This document shows positions 1-12,829 of a stretch of 64,000 bases of DNA, in pieces. Both the position numbers and the translations under genes were made by a program. Where the stretch lies: assembly GCA_000328365.1 (NCBI GenBank), contig KB310159.1:5129-69128 (forward strand), given 5' to 3'. How positions within the stretch are numbered: position 1 is the first letter of the stretch; each line of letters opens with the position of its first letter. This DNA is from Capitella teleta. Its lineage: Eukaryota > Annelida > Polychaeta > Capitellidae. The notes under the pieces were generated by a model. It had not been told where the DNA came from, did no database searches, and was given only the letters and a program-made list of their open reading frames with translations.

Positions 1-1963
1 CTGCTTAATCGGCAGTGCATCGGTAAGTATCCTAGCGGGGGTGATGTCAGGACTCAAGGTAGGATCAGATTGCAAAGGGCCAAATAGATGACAATACTGG
101 CGCAAAACTTGCTGTATCTGGGGATGTTGGGATTCGGGAATCTCGCTAATCTCACTCAATTCAATTGGTTGTTCAACATAACGCAATGGTAACACTTTGC
201 TGAACCACATTAAACAATGATTTGGAATATCAATGCGTGCATTACCCTTCTGTAATAAGTCCATTCCGACAATGACAGGTGTCTCCATGTTACGAATTAT
301 AGCAAAAGGAAGTTTTAGCTCGGGAAATTCGTCAAAACAGAGGTGAGTAATTCCAATTATTTTGACGGGTTCACCTGTCACAGTCAGAACAGTGGGGTTC
401 TTACATTTACTCAAAAGAGGAGTTTTCACCTTACGCCAATACAATTCAGAAATCACACTTAAACTAGCACCAGTATCAAGTAAGACGTTAATTTTCCCAC
501 CTAGAGTCAAGGTTATCCGGGGGCGCCTTCCCACGCGGCCCCGGAATCCATCTAGTTTTTTGGCTGAGTCGAGAAGCGTGCGTCGAATGGCGCTTGTCCA
601 CCAGTCAGCGCTTGTCCACCATTCGGCGCTTGTCCACCATTCGGCGCTTGCCCACCACGTCTTTGTCCACCACGTGAAGGACAGTACCTGGCGATATGGC
701 CGATCCCTTGACAACGGTAACAGCGCTGTTCATCGCGGCCTCCACTGCGTCCACCACTGCGCGACGTCGGCGATTCACGATGCGATGCGTTGCTCTGGAT
801 CTCCAACTTCGCCAACTTGGTCATCACCTGATCGAGCTTCTTCACCAACGCGTCCATCTCAGACTTCTTCTGCTGCGGTTGCTCTTGTGGCTGGCGCAGC
901 GTCGTTGCTGGTGGTGAGGAGTAGGCAGCGACCTCCATCGCCTCTTCGTGTCGTCCGAGGTGTTGGTAGCGCTCCTGCGCTGTCTCGCGGGCACTCATGC
1001 GATTGAAAGCTTCCTCCAGGGTGGCTGGCCATCCCGCGGTAACGAGCTTTCTCGCTGCTGCCGCCTCCAGGAGTCCTTTGCCATAAATTCGGACCAGTTC
1101 GCGGTTCTGGTCAGCATTTCTGTCTCCGGGAAATGCCTCGAGAGCGGCTTGGCGAAATCGCCTGTTGTAAGCGAGGATATTCTCCCCAGGTTGCTGTCTC
1201 ACCTTCGTCAGTAAGCCGCGTGGAATTCGGCGTGGTCTGCGCTGACGAAGCATTGTAGGAGATGCGTACGGATGTCTTCCCATAACACAGCGTCTCTGTT
1301 GGGTTGCTGTGCTAGGAATGCCTCGAGTTCCAATTTGAACGCACCACACGTTGATCCAGAGATAAGTTCAATGGCGGCCGCGTTGTCAGGCAGTCCTCTG
1401 GCAAGCTGTATTTCTTGGATCCACTGGCGCACTAGTGTTGGATCTGATCCATCGCACTTCGTCACTTTGTTGATCTCATTTAGGATGATTTGGCGGCGCT
1501 CATTACGAGCAGCTATCTCCGCCTGCGTACGTAAAGCAGCTTCCTGATCCATATTGTTTTTAAAGATTTTGATAGTCCAAAACTAAAAGATTTTGGCGGG
1601 GTCCCACCGGAGATGCCAAAAATGTAGATTCGTGGGTCCCCAGGGCTCGTCCGTAGCCCCTTAACGGAGCTTAACGGAGTCTCAGCCCAGTTAAAACAAA
1701 ATTTCGAGTCAGAGGTTTCAAAAGCGTTTATTCGTCGAGAACACCGACTTATATATGATAGCGCATACAGGCAGCGCGCAAGCTGCGCCTACTCTAAAAT
1801 TAGATTATTGCACTGGAGCGCAGCTACAACAATTCGAAACTAAATTCCATCTACAGGAAAGCGAAATGAACAAGGGCATATTCAATATCATATACGATAT
1901 CACTATGAGCAGGATGGATGTCGTAAATCTCATTCGTATAGATATACTATAGAGCATTCTACA
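1..1963 (-). mobile_element. Ty3/gypsy-like LTR retroelement, 5' part (cut by window edge)
   Basis: A minus-strand LTR element whose 3' part lies beyond position 1. Visible parts, in element order: an LTR at 1623-1963, a tRNA primer-binding site just inside it, a Gag-like region at about 1550-550 with one CCHC zinc knuckle (CYRCQGIGHIARYC) near its end, and an aspartic protease region at about 530-250 with the active-site motif LLDTGAS and a later VIVGMD. The region before the edge looks like the stretch leading into reverse transcriptase. The order Gag, protease, then presumed RT fits Ty3/gypsy, and the knuckle plus separate protease supports this, but without RT the clade is open. It is probably broken, with few breaks in the visible part, so it looks fairly young. 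It lies downstream of the receptor gene on the same strand. Confidence 0.85.
1623..1963 (-). repeat. Long terminal repeat with adjoining primer-binding site
   Basis: The 341-bp segment begins TGTAGA and ends TCTACA, the inverted TG...CA ends expected of an LTR. In element orientation it holds a TATA box (ATATATAAG, about 1746-1757) and an AATAAA signal shortly after it. Right inside it (1601-1618, minus strand) is TGGCATCTCCGGTGGGAC, which has the TGG start of a tRNA primer-binding site. The partner LTR is outside the window, so the outer boundary and the target duplication cannot be verified. Confidence 0.72.
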
Positions 1964-2978
1964 AGCAGGCTCATGTTTCCTATTATGACAGACCTTGTCA
2001 CAAAATAAACAGAGAAGCCTCATGCGAAGGGGAGGCAAAACCAATAATATACAACGAAATGGGCACCGATATGGCCCATATATACACAGGACAACATGTC
2101 TTATGCAATTATTTGTTAACCCCATACAACTTGATTAACAAATAAAATAAGCAAGTAAGCACTATTGTATTTGACACAGTGCGAGATACAAATACACAGC
2201 AATAGGCTCAATCAAGACAACACAGGCGCATTTCTACTGTACACAAATCTAATTTCTTGATTCCGTGGAAAACGGAGTCATGTGTTGTGTCCTGTTATTC
2301 AATGTTTCCAATGTGAGGAGACGCTCAGGGGAGAAGGAAAGCTCAAGAAGGAAACAAAAAGCACGCCATGCAAAGGCCAGGAAAATGCGAAGCAGGGTTT
2401 CTACCTATAATCTACCATCAAATGCCAAATGCCAACATACCGAAGTCAAGTTTTTTAACGATTCCTTCGATTGGTATGGCTGAGCGCGCTCTGGATGCTG
2501 TCAAAACGGATTGCAAATGTTACAAGCAAACAGATTCAACTCAGATCAATCAGTTGACCAGTACATGCGTGGGATATGATCTGCGTGATATAGCAGCACA
2601 TGTACTATAAGGATTATGTTTACAATATCTTATACTTGTTATTATTTATAACATTTGTTATAATTATGTTCTCTCGCCAAATTGAACAGCTAGATCATGT
2701 TGAAGCTTCCTGGTGCTGTGAATGATGAATGGGTAAATGTCGTTTTATGCGATATGAAATCGAAATCAGACGAGCGCACCTCACGACGCCATTCGAACAA
2801 CTATATGGCTATCATAAAAAATGTTTGCACTGAAAAAATGTTTAGCATATCATGATTTGAGTGTACTAATTAACGGTATGTATAAAACAGCGATAACGTA
2901 CGGCTTCCATTTGGGCCGAGTGCCGAGTGTCGATCTCGACAGAGTAAAAAAAAAAGTAATAATAAGATAGTAGGCTGT
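1964..2978. other. Downstream flank of receptor gene, no confident gene
   Basis: About 1 kb between the LTR and the last placed receptor exon. The only coding-like piece is a possible 57-nt minus-strand exon at 2441-2497, flanked by TTTTGACAG and GTATGT and phase-compatible with the exon before it. It has no recognisable domain, so I do not include it in the gene model. Kinase-homology or cyclase exons were looked for on the minus strand and not seen. Confidence 0.4.
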
Positions 2979-5900
2979 TCATGTAGGACCACTGACCATG
3001 CTCATCTTACTGAACTGTGATTGGTTGTCGGCTTTACGTTGTGCTATCTGATCACTTCGGATGAGCCAGGACATATCTCTGATTGCTGCTTCCAACTTGT
3101 ATTTCCTGGAATGGGAATACAATAAAAGGATAGGATATTGATAAGATGAGAGGATGTTTCTGTGGTGAGGCAGATGACATGGAAGTCATTTCAATCGTTC
3201 ATTAACTGGAATATGATATTTAATGGGCGGATGCATGGCTCAGTGAATAATAGATTATTGATGAAGTGCATGGATTGATGAAGTTAGACTTGAGTGGACA
3301 GCCGATACATCATCAGCCTACACCAAATCGCCCGTCTGAACAATTGAAGGTCCTCGGGCATTAATATTGTTTGTCTGTGACATATGTTTTAGCAATTTCA
3401 CTCTCTTTTGTATGGAATTAATAGCAAATCCTAAATGATTTTCCTGGAATGAGAATACAATATAAGGATAGGATATTGATAAGATTAGAGGATGTTTCTG
3501 TGGTGAGGCCAATGAAGATATTAGAAGCGAGTAATTTGATCCTTATCCATTTTAGACCAATCGAGTAGTATTCTTCATCTCTCAGATGACGGATTTATAC
3601 TACAATGACAGTGGTGGATCAGATCAGACAATCAGGTCGCTGATAATTATTAATAATTAATTAATTAATTAATTAATAATAATTAGGGAAAATCAAAAGC
3701 TATACCTCATCCCTTTAGTATCATTTCTGCATTTGGGTAAAGAGGGTTTAGTTCGGAATTCGAAGATTTGACTTCGATAACTGGCACACATGGAAAAGCA
3801 TTCACAGTCACGCTCCTTCATCTTTCATGACTCACCTGTACGCAAAGAACCCAGATGCACCTCCGATGACGATGAGACACAAGAGCGAAATCAACACGAT
3901 GACCGAAGTACTCATTGGCTCTGCAGTAATTACGTTCAACGTGAAATGAGTGGCCCGAGAACCAGGTTCAATATCCACCTTCCGGTTGGCAAACTGGATT
4001 TTCGCCAGAGAACCAGCAAAATGGCTCATTTGGGGGTGGGGCAGTGCGACCTCCGGCCCAGTGCATCTTGACATTCTCATCTGGGGTGTACCCCGGTTTG
4101 TTACCCCAATAGTAAGCCACTTCCTGAGAAAGTCAAAGAAAAAGCCTACATTGACTGATAGATGTATACATGCATTCTCACGAACGGCACGCATGCAACC
4201 ATGAGATTCCATTATACCCTCAATTCTCCGATAAGAAAACTAATTTTATTTACGGTGACAAGAGAACACGTTACCTTCCATCTTAATCTGTAAAACAAGG
4301 AAGGATTGAAGCTTGAATGACAGACGACTTTCGCGCATAAATAGCACAAGTGGGTTGAACTTCCAGCCAATATTACTTAGCCGATGACCGTGCTCGACTT
4401 TTGTAAATGACACGACATTTTGTATGTCAGATTCTTTGAAGGTCATCTGCGTAAGGCAGGTAAGCATTTGGAGAACTTCCTAGCATTTTGTTACGATTCG
4501 TAGTAAAACACACCAGCATTGAAAGCGACGGGAAAACGCCCTTGTAAAGAAATATGCCTTCAATGTCCACTAATGCACTCACGAATGCAGTGCATGATAT
4601 GGTCAAATGCCGCTCACCACAAACTCCCCTGACTCCGGATCCATGTCTCTGATTGCGTAACTCGTGTCACGATCTCCGTTGTCATCGATAAACACACTTC
4701 CCGTGATTCCTGATGAGAGAGGGAAAAGAACTTTGATGATTGAATTCTAGGAATATATAAATTATGACGACGCTTCTGATGCTGCTGCTGGGATTCATTA
4801 CGAAATTAATTGAATTCGGCACCTGAAATTCCTGTGCAAAGGAAATGGAGAATTTGCTTTAAATGACATTTACAGAGTTCATTCTGAAATATCCAGGTAC
4901 ATGCATCTATATTAGTATTTGAACAACGATGTATTGAATGTAATCGCAGCTGACAATCATTTTTATTCAGTTCTCTTTGAAGTTCAGCGTCACCAAAAAG
5001 CCAGTGTTTGGTGTTTGGTAAACAGGCGTCTCATGGAAAGTAAATCCCCTCCATTTTGATTCATCATGTATTGGATGGGAAAGTACTATGGTAATTAAAT
5101 TAATCTTATATCGGTGTATATTCAATGCATAGACAGTTAATAACCATTCTCCATTGTCTTCCTCTTTATAAGCAGTGGGGTCATGGGATTACAACCACCG
5201 CGTGAATGCACAAAGCGACGAGTCGCAAGTGAATGCACAACGGGAATTCATAGAATTCACATCGAAAAGCCACAAAGCAAGTGATTTCAGTCCAATGCTC
5301 CTTCATATATGAATAGGATGGCGTATCAAGTTACAACTTGCAAATAAATGCAGGTAAATTAAACCATTAATTGACAACTGATGAACAGAATGTAGAGAAA
5401 GGAACTATTGCTATCAGGCTACCATGCGTCACGATAATCATGAGAGTATTTTATTTGTTTTGAATTCGCTTCGAGACTCTGCTCTTATATTGAAACACTG
5501 CCTTATGCACTCCAATCGTGGTAGCACAATCGTTACTATTTATAGTGCTCACCTTCAAAGGTTGCGTTCCACATTGCATGAGACATAGTCAGACCGTCAC
5601 TATAATTCTGTCCGGTTTCGATGAATTTGCGAACTGTTCGAGCATAATGTATAAGGCCATCGTAGAAGGAACCAACGAAGAAGTTCACCTGAAAAAAATG
5701 AAACGAATTTAGAAGACGCATATTCTACGTCCACCCCACCGATTCCTCGTTCAGGTCGTAATTGAAGCCATAGACCTCCTCGGCTCTAGTCTTGACCCTC
5801 GTTGACCACTCGTTATATTGTTGTCCTTTTGGCTCCACCAACGTCACCAGCAACAACGCTTCAAAAGCCTTCTTCGCAATTTCGTCCAAATCATCCCCTC

Positions 5901-8900
5901 GTCGCCAGTGATGCTTTCCCCAGTAGTCTCCTGGAAACGGGAAGAGCTCCACGTCCATGAAGACGTACTCTCCAGTTTGGATGAGTCCCATTTCATACGC
6001 CTTGATGAGGTATCTTCTGATCGAATCTCCGGACATGCACAGTATGCTGACTGTAACCTATGATTTATCAACGATTGCATTTAAGATACGGCGCACTCAC
6101 CTCGTGAATATTTCTTTGCCTCTAGGATTTCCCTCTCAAATGTTACATTAGAATTTCCAGAGAACTTGATGACGACAGGTTCAAAGCCCCCAAGACCTAA
6201 GCCTGTAACTAGAGTATCCCCCAAACTCCTTGGATAGTCGTCATTCGTATCGTAGATCAAAGACAAATCGGTCCAGTTGAACTGACGCAGGATGCTGCCG
6301 AAGACTTTGCGCAGTCGGCACTGGCAGTATGCTAGGCGGGTCAGCGTTGGAAAATTCTCCTTGAACTTGAATCTACCGGCATCACCCACACCTGGAGAAA
6401 TGTCATTTCAACGTGTGTGTATTTATAACATTAAATTCAGAAATTTAGAGTATTTCATAATGCAGGGAGAGATGGAACTTCTGTGTCTTAATATAGAGCT
6501 ACCTGTGATGACTGGGACATTCCAGTAACTCGCCAGACGTCCAACGGGGTCAAGGGCATCGGCGCATCCAGGGCCCAGGAAGGCATCCACCTCACGCCGG
6601 AAGTACATCTCAGCTGCGATCCCTGGGCGATATTAAGTGAAGATCAATGTCTCATGGATGGAATAGTTCAGAATTATATTGTTTTGCTCATCAATGGTGC
6701 TTTTGTTTTGCGAATGCATTCGTCGCTAACATTTGGCCTTTCTTCTTTTGTGGTAATCATTTGTAGAATTCTCAAAGGTCTGGTTACGGCTCCAGAGTAA
6801 GAACATCAAGGTACAAACATAAAGCATGATATCAACCGGAGGTGATGTAATCGGAGAAATTACTACGTTGAATCCATGAAGACAATCACCTGTTAGTTTT
6901 CTCGCTCTGATGATAATGTATAGCCGCAGGTGCACCTGTATTCCGCGCAATTGAATTTCTTTATGTGACTGTCATTCCCTTCCAGGTTTTAACGTCCGAT
7001 CCTTTTTCTTTATGTTCTGACTATTAAGCGAACCAATATGAACGGTGCTACACACACATGGCCTTTAATACGAATGATGGATATGTGAGCGATATCATTC
7101 ATTGTGGATTTCGCTTTAACCGTTTAATGACTCTTGCTCTCGTGGCGAACGTGTCATCTAATGGCGATATCTTGCACGCGTGTTACCCGATCTTTCTCTC
7201 ACATATGTGACTACTAAATATTATCGGATATCGGATTTCAAGAAAAAAAAAAAAGGTCTTGGATTTAGGATATCTGCGTCTGCTTGTGTCAGATAATGCA
7301 ATCTCCACCGTGATGATTGGAGAACCTTCAAACAGCGCTTGTAATTTCTAACAGTAACTGACCCATCAGTAATCTCCAGGTACAATTATAGACATGGCGT
7401 GTGGTGTCCGAAAAAGGAAAACCTATTTTGGCTATCCTTTGTGTGACGTGAAGATCACAAACCATCAAAATGTTGTAATTAAGAAAAATATTAACAAGAT
7501 AACGAATATTAAAGACGAGAGTGAGAGTGATTGCTTGGCATTTTGTATGCGAATATTGAAAATCCATCCGTTTTTCATGCGTTATTCATAAATAAATCTT
7601 TCGTTACTTGTGGTTTCTACATTTATGTCTATTATATCAACGAATTGGGAGCAGATACGGTGCCACACAGTGCACCTGTATAAGTGGAAATTATTAAAAA
7701 AAAACAACAAAAACAAACAACAACAAACAAACAAACAAAAAACGATGATCCATTGTGGGTGATTAGTTATCTGCTAATCCCTCCTCTGAATGGCCAAAAT
7801 ATGCATTTAGCCATTTTCCATTATTGTTACTATTTTTACTTTACTAAAGCGACGTTTGATGAGATTGAACGTGGCATGAACACAGAATGACATATTTATA
7901 AAGAGTCCTCAAAATTTGATCCCTGGTTAATCACGTTATTGTCATCAACACAAGGTACCAGGCGCATGATGGAAATTCACAGCTCGACACAATGGTTGCT
8001 CATGGACCTCCTGAATCGATGGCACTGTAGAGTCAGATGCAATCGTGCGCAGAACCCCAAGGATTTTCAAACAGACCGCCATCTGACATCAACAAGAGAA
8101 TGCCTGCTACGAGATTGGCATATATTAGTGCATCTTCCTCTTCCAAATTAAGCATCATGTTCTTATAAATAGCACTTCTACACTAATGCATGCTGCGTTA
8201 ATGATCATGAGCTGATTGGCTCCCGAGGCGCGCTCTTCCAGGAGCCAATTTCTTCCTCATCATGATATTCAGCAGAGAATCCGACACTCAGCATCACATG
8301 TCCCATTTGCTCATTAAAATAATATAAACGTACATTTCCAGATTAGTGTTAACATCATGTATTGCATGAAAGCGAATAAATAGTGTATTTAAACCGACGA
8401 CTTCTACCCCTAACATATTAGCAATCCATTGACATACATTGTTACCGCGATACGTTTCTCACTTTTTAAGCCAGAATGCAAGCATAAACACTTGGATAAA
8501 TCGTACTAGACAACATTATATCTCTCCAGATGAAGCCCACATTGACTAACTCGCAAACGATTTTAATACCACCGGTCTGTCGGGCTTACTTGGTATTACG
8601 CATTGACGAAGCCCCAGCAAAGCAGGATTATGAGTGAGGAATACAAGAAGCATCAATTTATCACGTGTCAGAGCGGTATGACCTCAGAACCAAACGAACC
8701 AATGTTAACATCAACGATTCCAGAATTGTATGCATGAATTCTCAATGAAAAGCGTTTCATCTCAAGAGTACAGCAAGTAGTTGTGAGAATTCATTTGAAA
8801 TGAATCAGAATTAGATGACTCCATTGACCAGGAAACGACACAGGTTCTCCATTTACATAAGTGGCACATCTTTATACATTATATTCGGATATGTATTGGC

Positions 8901-11438
8901 TATATCCTTGAACTTGGTCCAGTATTAATCCATAACAAAGGACGTACATGTATAATTACCACATGCAAAGAGCCGACGATCACATGCGCATGAAGGTGCA
9001 ATTGCAGCAATTGGCCGAACACGCTTGTTTCTTCATGGGTAATAGTCTGGGTTCTTCTCTCATTCCGTAGGCAAAATGCGTCGAAGCTTTTTGTGTGTGT
9101 GCAAATGATAGATCCTGGTCTCGTTAGTTCAGACCCTAAAGATCTAAATTAATTAATTTCGCCTAAGATTTTTTTCTTTTTTTTTTTGAGGGGGGAGGGG
9201 GGTCAAACTTTCCTATAATATGATAGGGGGTATAACGCCACATCAAAGCAACGCATTTACAATATTTCTATATCTTTTTATAGATTTTTTCATAAAGCCA
9301 AGTTGTTTTATGGCAAAATAAAACCGATCAAAAGTTATAAAAAAAACTACTTCCTCTTAGTTATAGCACATTTTAGATGTTATAATGCCTATCAAATAAT
9401 TGCGCATGGGGTATTTTTACCCCCTCATTATTTTATTAGCACATTGCATCGGGTCATACACGGCTAATGTATTTCGTGACCGAAGGACTTAGGCTATTAT
9501 GCACGGATTTACACCGTGCCCTTTCGGTCTCCTACTCTATTCTAAGTATTTCTAACTGTTTAGCAGGATGCGCCAATTTTACCATGATGATCGTGAAATA
9601 ATTTTATTGTAGGTGGAAAGACATTTGAGAGAAGGAAGGGGTAAAACCAGAGGGGTGGGGGTGGGGGTGGTTAACGTGCACGTAGCGAGAGTTAGCTAGG
9701 TCTTTATAGTTCTGACTCTGGGACATGGAAGGTAAAGCCATTGTGTTATTAGTCGAGAGGATTTGATGGCGGCTGGATAACATTACGGACTGGTTATTGC
9801 TACAAAAACAGGATGTGCGCATAACCGTTTTTTACCTCTTTCTCAGCGCGCATACATACACTTTTAATTTTCAGTGCAGTTTCGCTTTTCCAATTAGCAT
9901 TTCCATGGCAACTGTGGCCTTTACAACGGAACCAACAGAATCACGTAACCGACTCCAACCAGCTCCTTCCAATCGTATGCTGCTGCATAAAGCAATGGTG
10001 AAAATGGTGAAAATTTATGCAAATTCCAGGGTAAAATAAACCCTATGTTTGCTGATTTGGTTGAAAGTCACTCGATCTGAATGTTGTAAATTACAATAAA
10101 CCCCAGGTAAACTGCTTCATTATGAGCATATTGCGGAAGCGTCATTATTTTCCTTTTTACAATGCGACATTCAAATCCGATCAAAGCTCTTAATGTCTCT
10201 CATTCCTTCTCCGACAAAGGACAATACAGCACACACTAACGACACATTTAGCTTGGGCAGAGTGAAGCTTCCTAGCGATGGCATTCAGTGTTATTTCAAG
10301 CAATAAACCTGTTTGTATTGATCACTAAAGTGTGCTACAAACTTCCCCCACATTTTCCTTCAGAGGTTTGTCACAGTTTTTAAGCAGCGCGTGCTGTAGG
10401 ATTCATGACGTCACGGCAGGTGCCAATACTGTCTTGGGAATTCCTTCTCTTGTCAATAAGATATTACGCTTGGAGTCCATTCCACGGTGCTGAATTGGGT
10501 TATTATTTTTAGCCTTCTTCCTTGATAATTATGTAATAAGTTATAAATGATTTGTGTATAATTTTGTAGCTCGTTGTGCATAACTGATGATGATATGGTT
10601 GAGGTAAAGCAAGGCCATCAAAGTTGTTAGGGTAATGATGTAGGCAATTATTTAAGGCGATTAATAATGATAGAAAGTCGTATATATTACATTATTTATA
10701 ATACGCCTTCTGCGTGTTAAATTAGTGGAGCACACTTAATAATTATGTACTTATGACTGACTATATGTCCATTGCAAGCGCTATATACTGTTTCTCATTA
10801 TAGTCTGTCGTTAGTCTGAATAGTCTGCAAATGGATTTGTTTTCTTTTGACAGTGACATGCCGATAAGGAAGGTAATTATCATACCCAAACACCGAGGTC
10901 AGCTGATCTCTCACAATAATGCATTTAGACTTTCACAGACAATTATCCGTTCAGAAAGATTCATTTTATATAGCCAATAGCTCAGGTGCGATTCCGCGCT
11001 GTTTTAAATTAAATGAAGCAACGCCAGCTATCCATGGTGGTATTGTATATAACTAGGGACAGAAATATATAACTTAAAGATTAATTGACCAATCAACTTA
11101 TTATACAACGAATCAATTGACTGATAATAAATCCAACACTGTGCATGAAATCAACATATTATGCAATAAGTTCGATTTCGCATACCTGAGGCAAAATTAC
11201 CATCGCACAAAGGACCGTAAGTCATGATGGTACTCTCCAGCTTATATCCAGATCCTTTGAGAATCTCAGAGTTGGCCTTCCGAACCGCGAGGTCAATTGC
11301 GGGTGCCGATCTCACGTAATCATACGGTGTATCGCTTCCCCTAATCAGAATAACACCGACGTAAATGCTCTTTGTCTTGCCATTCACCTGGCCACAAACC
11401 AGAGATATCAATGTAAGCAATGCTTTCAGGCGCCACAT
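2979..11438 (-). CDS. Natriuretic peptide/guanylate cyclase-type receptor (ANF-receptor domain)
   Basis: Minus-strand gene reconstructed from nine exons: 11438-11186, 6613-6503, 6391-6101, 6050-5740, 5688-5553, 4709-4618, 4123-3979, 3920-3836 and 3105-3011. All have GT-AG borders and matching phases. The product starts with a signal peptide (MWRLKALLTLISLVCGQ), then an ANF-receptor ligand-binding domain of about 430 residues. Family landmarks are VDAFLGPGCADALDPVGRLA, YVFMDVEL, WRRGDDLDEIAKKAFEALLL, GSFYDG, MWNATFEG, GSVFIDDNGDRDTSYAIRDM and the paired cysteines of FCWFSGENPVC. A membrane helix (VIVLISLLCLIVIGGASGFF) and a basic RKYKLEAAIRDMSWLIR juxtamembrane segment follow. In this family the receptor binds a peptide and signals through cGMP, or clears the peptide. 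No kinase-homology or cyclase exon is visible. Reading through the last donor would end at a stop at 2979-2981, giving a short NPR-C-like tail. Both outcomes stay open. Confidence 0.88.
6614..11185 (-). other. Long first intron of the receptor gene
   Basis: A 4.6-kb intron between exon 1a and exon 2, in contrast to later introns of 50-111 nt. It holds A-rich and CAAACAA-rich low-complexity DNA near 7690-7740, an imperfect hairpin at about 8205-8270 (TTGGCTCC pairing with GGAGCCAA) and G-rich and T-rich tracts near 9170-9205. Another imperfect stem lies at about 9478-9530 (GACCGAA with TTCGGTC, GCACGG with CCGTGC). No open frame in it has convincing protein character. Confidence 0.55.
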
Positions 11439-11500
11439 GTTGTTTTCAGTTTATCCCGCGGTCCATCGATGTGTTCTCTTCACTGAATGGGTTCGCGCGT

Positions 11501-11510
11501 CTTTATAAAG
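11501..11510 (-). promoter_or_regulatory. TATA box of receptor exon 1a
   Basis: The palindromic CTTTATAAAG lies 62 bp upstream of the exon 1a ATG on the minus strand. A start about 30 bp downstream would leave a 5' leader of roughly 35-40 nt. The distance and sequence match a core promoter; no experiment supports it. Confidence 0.5.
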
Positions 11511-12448
11511 CCGTGTGTCAGGGACGTCCTCGCAATCTCTGCTCCTGTTCCTTTTATATAGCAGATTAGGTCACGGGGATGTTAAAACGCGTTGCTCCTC
11601 TTGTCATGTACCACACGGGCCGTGGCAGTTGCACCGCGGTTGCTTAGCCACAAGACGTTGATTTCATCAATCGGAAACTACTAGTAATTATGGGGATTGA
11701 GAAGAGTTCACAAATGGAAGAGGAGACGCAATGGCAGGAGACGATGCGGATTGATATTCTACTCTATTAAATGAGTATTTCTGAGTAAAAGTTGCGTTTG
11801 TAATGATGTATGCATCTCTTTTATGATTATCTATGACGCCTCGCGCTAAATTTGAAACATTGTGTATCCGATCAAGCACATAAGACACATCAAAGTTAAA
11901 AACCGTCCATCCTGCGTCTCGAATTTGCTTTGTTCATTACGAATGGCACAGACATCCGATCACCATTGTTCACTGTTGTCCCGGAGGAAGAGAAGGCAAA
12001 ATAATTAAATAATAAAAATAATGGGCAAATTTCAGTCACATCGGATATATGCCGCTCTGGTTGGAGTACAGTGTTATCTGCTATTAACACCGCTGATAGA
12101 GAATCTTTGATTAACACGAGGCCAATTTTAGAGGGTGGAGTCATGCACCAATAATCCCCATATACTACAGCTGGGTGGCGATCGATACTGCAAAAAACCC
12201 TATGTTATCACATTATATCTTGGTTGTCCATAGAAATAGAGATGAGCTTCCCACAAGTGATATATACCAGATATGACATCAATCCTGAAAAGTGACTTCG
12301 GGTAAATTAAATAAAGTAAATTAAATTAAGTAAATTAAGTGGTTGTGATAATAATCTTGATAATTTATTCATTTATAAAGCGCAAAATGTACAATTATAG
12401 AATAAAGTTTCTATGCGCTTAACACAAAAGAAAATTATATGCATAAAT
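11511..12448. other. Intergenic, nothing recognised
   Basis: AT-rich sequence upstream of exon 1a. Several short frames exist, but none has domain-like composition or splice context. The segment 12300-12335 is a short TAAATTAAAT-type low-complexity run. Confidence 0.4.
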
Positions 12449-12459
12449 AATAAAAACAT

Positions 12460-12818
12460 TCGGGGAGGCGGGCACCGGATAGCTTAGTGGGTTAAACCGC
12501 TGACTACAATCCTATGCCGACCGTGGGGGTCGAGGTCCCGGGTTCGAGACCAGATCATGCCGCGGGCGTTATGATTGTGAATTATAATTGTAATCCGTTA
12601 TAATTGTAATTCTTCGGTGACTCTGCAATGCTGCCCAACTGCGTAACAAGGCCGGGCGCCGTGTACTACTGTCTATGGAGGTATGCAGGATAAAGAACCC
12701 TTGGGATTTATCGATAACAATAGGGGGAAACCCCGGTCCCGGGCCTTCTGTTCTGGCGCCCGTATCATCCGATCGGATTGGGTGGAGCCGTAAAACCCCA
12801 TCACTCACTCACTCACTC
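12460..12818 (+). mobile_element. tRNA-derived SINE, full-length copy
   Basis: The head carries RNA polymerase III promoter boxes: A box TAGCTTAGTGG and B box GGTTCGAGACC, as in tRNA genes. A tRNA-unrelated body follows, and the tail is a CACT/CTCA repeat. The element is flanked by an exact 11-bp duplication AATAAAAACAT (12449-12459 and 12819-12829), which shows retroposition. The 79-aa minus-strand and 77-aa plus-strand frames here are SINE sequence and not genes. A very similar copy lies at 61072-61403; decayed copies lie at about 28430-28720 and 42680-42895. Confidence 0.93.
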
Positions 12819-12829
12819 AATAAAAACAT

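Noticed and set aside
2441-2497. Additional intracellular exon of the receptor
   Set aside because: Splice sites and phase fit, but the 19 encoded residues resemble nothing in the family and there is no onward exon.
4246-4280. 13-nt micro-exon (ATTAAGATGGAAG) between receptor exons 6 and 7
   Set aside because: It has AG and GT flanks, but its length breaks the frame into exon 7; direct joining of exons 6 and 7 matches the family alignment length.
12474-12560. tRNA gene
   Set aside because: A and B boxes are present, but the molecule continues into the SINE body and cannot fold as a mature tRNA; target duplications show retroposition.
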